Below are positions 59,275-64,000 of a stretch of 64,000 nt of DNA, one piece after another; position 1 is the stretch's first letter; each line of letters starts with the position of its first letter. This stretch comes from Tritrichomonas musculus. Lineage: Eukaryota; Parabasalia; Tritrichomonadida; Tritrichomonadidae. A program made the translations under genes and the position numbers. The stretch covers positions 248,001 to 312,000 of the forward strand of contig JAPFFF010000024.1 of NCBI GenBank assembly GCA_039105265.1, read 5' to 3'. The notes beneath the pieces were generated by a model. It had not been told where the DNA came from, searched no databases, and worked only from the letters and a program-made list of their open reading frames with translations.

Positions 59275-59772
59275 TTAGAAATCGGTTATATCGATCTCAT
59301 CATCGGGGTCTGGAGCTGTTTCCCTTTGGGGACCGTTTAGAGTCATATGGGTGTTGAGTAGTTTTTGGGTCATATACATGGAGATACTTAGGTTTAGGTT
59401 ATCGGATATCAGTTTACGCAATAGGGATACGCGTTTATGAGGTTCCACGTTGGATACCGCATCGATTACTACCTGTGATGTGACATATTGGATCAATCGG
59501 TCGTGATCCCCAATATCCAGGAACTTGCTTCGATTGAATATATGGGTGCGATTTAAACGAGGTCGAGGATGTTCAATGGATGGAGTCTCAGGAGGTGAGT
59601 CATTTGCATCCTGAGTGGTGTCCTGAGTGGTGTCGATATGTGCTTCAGCCTTTGGGGTATCAGTAGATGGTTTGCGTTTATGGTTCATACGCTTAATCAA
59701 ATGCTTGACATCTCGACGCAAATCGGTGATGCCATCTACGATCTTTAGGAGTAGATCCGTGTCAGTTTCCAT
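59275..59772 (-). CDS. Polinton hypothetical protein at the right end
   Basis: 165 codons starting at 59772, 7 bp inside the right inverted repeat and facing inward. A coiled-coil N-terminus (METDTDLLLKIVDGITDL) is followed by a Thr/Pro/Asp-rich linker and a C-terminal helical domain (HDRLIQYVTSQVVIDAVSNV; KRVSLLRKLISDNLNLSI) with an acidic tail. Layout and position mirror the first gene at the left end. No family recognised. Confidence 0.55.
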   Translation of the reverse strand: METDTDLLLKIVDGITDLRRDVKHLIKRMNHKRKPSTDTPKAEAHIDTTQDTTQDANDSPPETPSIEHPRPRLNRTHIFNRSKFLDIGDHDRLIQYVTSQVVIDAVSNVEPHKRVSLLRKLISDNLNLSISMYMTQKLLNTHMTLNGPQRETAPDPDDEIDITDF

Positions 59773-59778
59773 TTACGC

Positions 59779-59848
59779 AATTTAAAAATAGCAAATCCCA
59801 TAAATTGAATTTTGGGACCCCCTCTGAAAATCCTTTGGCCGAAAATTC

Positions 59849-59887
<39 letters not shown>

Positions 59888-60094
59888 GTGATCACTGTGG
59901 CCTTCAGTTATGGGTCAGTAATGGCTGTCATGAGTGAACATCTATATATCCCCTGATACTGGCCACTTATTCCTAGTCATGAGCATCATTTGGGGTCAAT
60001 TCAAAAATAGTCATGTGGCCTTCAGATATGGGTCAGTAATTGGGGCCATTTAGGTAATTCTATCTGACCGTCGATCCGCACACTCCTCACTACT
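59779..60094 (-). repeat. Polinton terminal inverted repeat, right (316 bp)
   Basis: Complement of 39544-39892, about 94% identical by eye outside the microsatellite. It includes a (TAG)n tract of about 13 units (59849-59887) and ends in CCTCACTACT. Confidence 0.92.
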
Positions 60095-60100
60095 GCCGTA
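60095..60100 (+). repeat. Polinton target-site duplication, right copy (GCCGTA)
   Basis: Identical to 39538-39543 and directly next to the right end of the Polinton. Confidence 0.9.
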
Positions 60101-60461
60101 ACGACCTTAGATGATGTTATATTGTAATCAGTATATAAGGTTGTCGCGGCATCTGGTCTCGGGAGTACTTCATAATATTGTTGGTCGATTATATATTTGA
60201 ATGCGTTAGTTGATGGGTCCCAATTCACTTCATCAATGGGGTCAGTGAAATCTTTCTTCAAATATAGTTCAATATTTTTGGTATCTGTATTAATTTTAGT
60301 AGTAGAATATTCATAACTAATCTTTTCAATCGTATCGAGGACAGGGATGACATCAACATATACCTTGCCATTCTTTTGAGCATGGAACCCATCAGGTTTG
60401 AATGATAACCTAGTGCAAGTAATCGAATCCCCTAAATATATGTCCAAATATATCTTATCAA

Positions 60462-62510
60462 TCAGGTCAGTTCGAATTCCCTCGGTGTTATCCATTGATA
60501 AATATAAATGATGGTACCATAATATCCTTGATGTAACGAGTTCGATAGACCATCTGTTAAATGGTTCTCGTAAGCACATGTCATATTCCATTCATTACCA
60601 TCTCTAATAGTATCATCATTCAAATGAATTTTGAATACATGTTTATAGTTTTTCAATAGCGAATGCATCAAACCATTCCCTTCATTTGTAATTATCGACT
60701 CGTGCAAATCTGTTTGCTTAATAGTTATCCAGTAACCGTAGCAATCCTTAGTTTTCTTACTGGGTCGAAGATTCCATTTGGTGATAACTTTAGAATTGAG
60801 TCTACCTTGGATATTATTACCTGTCCAATAGCCTTTATTGGAATGGGTCTCATCAGCACACCATTTCAATGAACAATTGTTACCAAAACAATGTTCTGTA
60901 AACTTGAATTCAAGTTGGTCTGGTATAGTATAATCATCAGGCACCTCAAATATAATTTTGTAGTAATCCTCATCATGTATAATGTAATCCTGAATAATAG
61001 ATGGCTTATAGAAGTAGTGGACATCACTTTTATGAAGCTTCAACGCATTATCAGCAATTATGATTTTACATTTAATAGGCTTATCCGTTTTCAATAGAGT
61101 TGGTGTGTATTCATTCATAATTGATAACTCTCCATTGAGGAATAGCTTATATGGATGAAATGGTAGCTTTTTATCAAATGCTATATAAAACTTACCATCG
61201 AGGTCATTTTGGTCAGCAAGTCCAATGGCTCTTGTTGTGATTAAAGAACTATCATTGATAATACAGAAATTTTGATACGAATCAAATTTGATTACTGGAC
61301 ACACCATCTTATTATTTTTGGATACAATATAGAACTCTTTAATATATCTGCCTTTGTTATCATATATAACATTCTTTCGTAACACAATTTTGAAAATTGG
61401 TCTATTGTAACTGAGGAAGGCTTGTTTTTGTTCATCAGGAACATTAATAACTAATAGGTAACATTCGATATTATTAATGGTATTTGTTAATGAAGATACA
61501 TCCTTGTTTGTAATTATGAATTCATCGATACCTGCCTCACTGACAAAATTTGAATCGCCTGCGGGTATCTCATCCAATCTATCCATGACATAATTATGAG
61601 CCTCACATAAATTATTCACCAAATCAATCGTATCAACAAATACTGATGCTACATCCAATAATGGGTTATCATCTGTTAGTATATCAATCTCATCACTAAG
61701 GGGTGTTGGTTTAGCTTTCTTCTTGAGGCGAGCTGCTATAGCTGCATGCTCTCTCTTCATCTCTTCAATTTTTAATTTATGCTCCATGGGACTAAGCTTC
61801 TTATAGGTCTTCTCCTCATTGAATATTATTTTGATTCCATATATTATTAACATTAGGGTTATTGAAAACACTCCTGCACATATTTGGAAGTTGTCAGATT
61901 CTTGTAACCATCTAATGAAACTACCAAAGTTATCAAATACTTTATGTACTGTAGATGAATCAATTGTTGGTAGTGCATCAACAACCCTATCCTTAAATGT
62001 GATTAGGTAGCGAACCAGTTTACCAGATGTATCTACTGTATAATGCCAGATGTATCCTGAATTAAAATATAATGATTCCATCAATGATGCGGCTGTATTG
62101 TATGTTACCTTACTCATAGATGATACCCCTGAGAGTGTGTATGATAATAGCTTACAATTTATAGAGAATGTACTTTTCAATAGAAGTAGCATAAAACTTG
62201 ATGTCTTGACCACTACATTGATAACTTTATCCATGTTATCGTGACTGATAGGTGACTTGTTTTCAATCAGTGTATCCACATCTTCGATATCATACTCCTT
62301 ATTATCATCTGGGTTCACGATGGCATCATATTTGGTTGGCTCGACTGGGAGGTCATCACCTGATGGAGCTTTTTGACACTTCACTTTGCGTATCTCATAT
62401 CTATCATTTATTTTTAGGACAACGAGGTACTCCATATTCTCAAGTGTATTCAAGAGATTTGTTATATCACTATTGGAAGCAGTTGAAATATCATTTTGAA
62501 GACCATTCAA
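60462..62510 (-). CDS. Outer element: large membrane-anchored protein
   Basis: 682 codons. The N-terminal part is helical with acidic stretches (GDDLPVEPTKYDAI; NKEYDIEDVDTL). One strong membrane segment lies at about residues 211-230 (ICAGVFSITLMLIIYGIKII), followed by a basic helix (HAAIAARLKKKAKPTPL). The C-terminal half (about 300-682) is beta-rich, with repeated strand patterns (IKCKIIIADNALKLHKSDVH; YYKIIFEVPDDYTIPDQLEF) like an extracellular or virion surface domain. I recognise no family. Confidence 0.5.
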   Translation of the reverse strand: MNGLQNDISTASNSDITNLLNTLENMEYLVVLKINDRYEIRKVKCQKAPSGDDLPVEPTKYDAIVNPDDNKEYDIEDVDTLIENKSPISHDNMDKVINVVVKTSSFMLLLLKSTFSINCKLLSYTLSGVSSMSKVTYNTAASLMESLYFNSGYIWHYTVDTSGKLVRYLITFKDRVVDALPTIDSSTVHKVFDNFGSFIRWLQESDNFQICAGVFSITLMLIIYGIKIIFNEEKTYKKLSPMEHKLKIEEMKREHAAIAARLKKKAKPTPLSDEIDILTDDNPLLDVASVFVDTIDLVNNLCEAHNYVMDRLDEIPAGDSNFVSEAGIDEFIITNKDVSSLTNTINNIECYLLVINVPDEQKQAFLSYNRPIFKIVLRKNVIYDNKGRYIKEFYIVSKNNKMVCPVIKFDSYQNFCIINDSSLITTRAIGLADQNDLDGKFYIAFDKKLPFHPYKLFLNGELSIMNEYTPTLLKTDKPIKCKIIIADNALKLHKSDVHYFYKPSIIQDYIIHDEDYYKIIFEVPDDYTIPDQLEFKFTEHCFGNNCSLKWCADETHSNKGYWTGNNIQGRLNSKVITKWNLRPSKKTKDCYGYWITIKQTDLHESIITNEGNGLMHSLLKNYKHVFKIHLNDDTIRDGNEWNMTCAYENHLTDGLSNSLHQGYYGTIIYIYQWITPREFELT

Positions 62511-62636
62511 TATTTGTAATAGGTTTGCATTATTGGTATTGAGACTGGTGAATAGATTGGCATATGTTTTGATATTATTTGTTGCATTGAGATTATTTGA
62601 TAATGAGGAGCCAAATAAATTCAGTTGACCATTAGG

Positions 62637-63149
62637 TTATATATCTGTATTCTCAAATCCGGATTTCTTCACAAACCCATTCATGTTAGATAATAATGAT
62701 TGAATCGAAGTATTGGATGAGTTGTATGTTTTGATGACATCATTTATACTTGACGGATTGTGTGGTTGAATTATGTTGTTGTTATCGATATAATTCATTT
62801 GACTCAATGATATATCTGTGTTCGCCAAATCGCTCAAATCTACTCCATCTATATTTAGGTCATGTATATATTTGGTTAGATTATTAAAATTGGTTCTCAA
62901 TAATTCCATCAGTTTATTATAAGTGGTACAATATTGTGTATTTGTAGCACCATCAGCGAAGACAGGTAAGCTTTGCCCACCAGTAATAGTTAAATCTTTA
63001 AATGAATCAATTTTAAAGTCCTTTCCTAATGCCATTTGGTCAACTTCAGCTTTGCTATATATATTATTGAATGCGACTGGTTCACCATCCTCTCGTGTGA
63101 AACCGAATTGTTCGTTACCTTCATCATCTTCAGCTACTTCTATCGACAA
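62637..63149 (-). CDS. Outer element: fibre-like or structural protein
   Basis: 170 codons beginning MSIEVAEDDEGNEQFGFTRE. It contains FNNIYSKAEVDQMALGKDF and a long Asn/Ser/Thr-rich helical stretch (NNLTKYIHDLNIDGVDLSDL) that recalls N-terminal parts of phage-like or Polinton fibre proteins (the SKAEVDQM style is common in tail fibres). The assignment is by style only. Confidence 0.45.
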   Translation of the reverse strand: MSIEVAEDDEGNEQFGFTREDGEPVAFNNIYSKAEVDQMALGKDFKIDSFKDLTITGGQSLPVFADGATNTQYCTTYNKLMELLRTNFNNLTKYIHDLNIDGVDLSDLANTDISLSQMNYIDNNNIIQPHNPSSINDVIKTYNSSNTSIQSLLSNMNGFVKKSGFENTDI

Positions 63150-63289
63150 ACCTTTATCCTTTAACTTGGTTGCTTCATTACAACAAAAAGCAGATAGTAA
63201 AATGTTGTGTTCAGTTAATAATAATGCAACAGATTATAGTCTGGTGAAGCTAAATATAGACATACCTTGGAAATGTGATTACGTGAAGT

Positions 63290-63984
63290 ATTACTTGTAA
63301 TGATGAATGTATTATTACTTCGTTCAATGATGTACAACCTTCAAAACAATGACAATCAATTAATGGAGCAGATGATGGAATTTCAATTTTTTTCAAAGAT
63401 GGGCATTTCTTAAATGAATAACATTCAATTCTTTCAACTGAAGAAGGGATCAATATTTCAGTTAATGATTGACATTCATTAAACATGTAATCATCAATTA
63501 TTTTTAGTGTAGAAAGAAGAGATACTTGAACTAATGATGAACATCCATCAAATAAATTTTTTTCAATTGAGACGACTGAACTTGGAATATCGATTGAAAT
63601 CAATGAAGAACAATCCTTATAAGCATTATTTCCGAGAAAAGTTATAAAAGATGGAATAGATATTTTTTCCAATCTTTTGCAATTTAAAAAGCAATCATCA
63701 CCAATTAATATTTCTTGTTGTGATAATAACAAATTAACAATTTCGATATTTTTTCTCTTTGCAGCCAGATGTAAAGCTGTAGTATTGCCTTCAATCGGTT
63801 CATTTATCAATATTTTTTTGTTTTTTAAAAGATAATCAACAAAGTCAAAATAATCATACTTGCAACAATAGTGAAATATGAATTTATTATTGAAATCATC
63901 TGGAAAGAATAAAAAATTGTAATAATGAAATATACTCTTCAAAATTCTTTCATTATCATCTGTTTTAGTTATTTCTTCAGTCAA
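63290..63984 (-). CDS. Host ankyrin plus BspA-LRR protein, partial
   Basis: Runs off the right edge: the frame is still open at the window end and no ATG is seen, so the 5' end lies outside. The N-terminal part has ankyrin repeats (FIFHYCCKYDYFDFVDYLLKN; NTTALHLAAKRKNIEIVNLL). From about residue 95 come at least six BspA-type repeats (CKRLEKISIPSFITFLGNNA, CSSLISIDIPSSVVSIEKNL and so on). After SLNEVIIHSSLQ the frame enters outer-element sequence at about 63,290 and stops 13 codons later at 63,250. The insertion has therefore cut off the 3' end and given the gene a short foreign C-terminus. The combination of both repeat types is typical of trichomonad surface-protein families. Confidence 0.8.
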
Positions 63985-64000
63985 ATTGCTTTGAAAATAA

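Larger units (their letters stand above)
39544..60094. mobile_element. Polinton/Maverick element, nearly whole
   Basis: 20,551 bp with long terminal inverted repeats, ends AGTAGTGAGG...CCTCACTACT, and a perfect 6-bp target duplication. It has the hallmark parts of the family: protein-primed DNA polymerase B, retroviral-type integrase, FtsK/HerA-type packaging ATPase and a capsid-like protein, plus a small basic virion-type protein, a fibre-like protein and several unknowns. The genes are dense, on both strands, and higher in GC than the host. It looks nearly whole, with about one break. The inverted repeats are about 94% identical by eye, so the insertion is not brand new, but long open frames argue it is fairly recent. 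It sits inside an older virus-like element. Confidence 0.95.
60095..63290 (-). mobile_element. Outer virus-like element, right part (broken)
   Basis: Minus-strand genes of the element into which the Polinton inserted. They are moderately AT-rich, between host and Polinton in composition. It holds a long membrane-containing protein gene, a fibre-like or structural gene and a further frame running to the Polinton. The edge at about 63,290 is where ankyrin/BspA host coding sequence resumes. No polymerase, integrase or capsid was recognised, so the family stays open. With the left part it spans about 4.7 kb of its own sequence, so much may be missing. Several breaks; older than the Polinton. Confidence 0.5.

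Noticed and set aside
38121-63290. Short matching TACTTCACG strings near both edges of the outer element in inverted orientation
   Set aside because: About nine matching bases with weak extension. The left copy lies inside coding remnants, so I do not call them terminal repeats.

Overview
The window looks like nuclear DNA of a parabasalid (trichomonad-type) protist. The host parts are very AT-rich and the genes show no visible introns. They encode families expanded in trichomonads: BspA-type leucine-rich repeats, ankyrin repeats, a BTB plus F5/8C type protein, an RCC1-repeat protein and divergent actins. One start has a TCATTTT initiator just upstream. Species was not determined. Three foreign blocks sit in this host DNA.

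1-1.7 kb is AT-rich host DNA holding a 479-bp MITE-like element with 13-bp inverted ends and an 8-bp target duplication. About 1.7-24.35 kb is a bacterial segment of higher GC. It carries bacterial terminators, Shine-Dalgarno sites, ruvC, an AmaP-like membrane protein, nucleotidyltransferase and DJ-1/PfpI pieces, a nearly complete pyruvate:ferredoxin oxidoreductase, an intact glyA, and large coiled-coil, ankyrin and paralogous proteins of the kind expected from an intracellular bacterium. Most of these genes carry a few frameshifts, stops or fusing deletions, while glyA and two small genes are open. This fits a fairly recent transfer now decaying in the host nucleus. At the right junction the last bacterial gene has lost its 5' part and is fused in frame to a host-type P-loop gene, giving one open chimeric reading frame.

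25.9-38 kb is host DNA: two tandem divergent actin genes with an identical 113-bp upstream region, an inverted scrap of a third copy, a broken BTB-F5/8C gene, a BspA scrap, a 684-codon RCC1-like gene with two base compositions, and a 2.64-kb inverted-repeat element lying between two identical 79-bp direct repeats.

38-63.3 kb is a nested structure. A Polinton/Maverick of 20,551 bp (39,544-60,094) has about 0.32-0.35-kb terminal inverted repeats and a perfect 6-bp target duplication. It encodes protein-primed DNA polymerase B with an embedded HNH motif, a retroviral-type integrase, a packaging ATPase, a capsid-like protein, a small basic virion-type protein, a fibre-like protein and several unknowns. 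It looks nearly whole. It lies inside an older, broken virus-like element of unknown family (38.0-39.5 and 60.1-63.3 kb), which in turn interrupts the 3' end of a host ankyrin/BspA gene running off the right edge. Most Polinton genes share a T-rich motif ending in AAATG, and the two outermost genes start just inside the terminal repeats.
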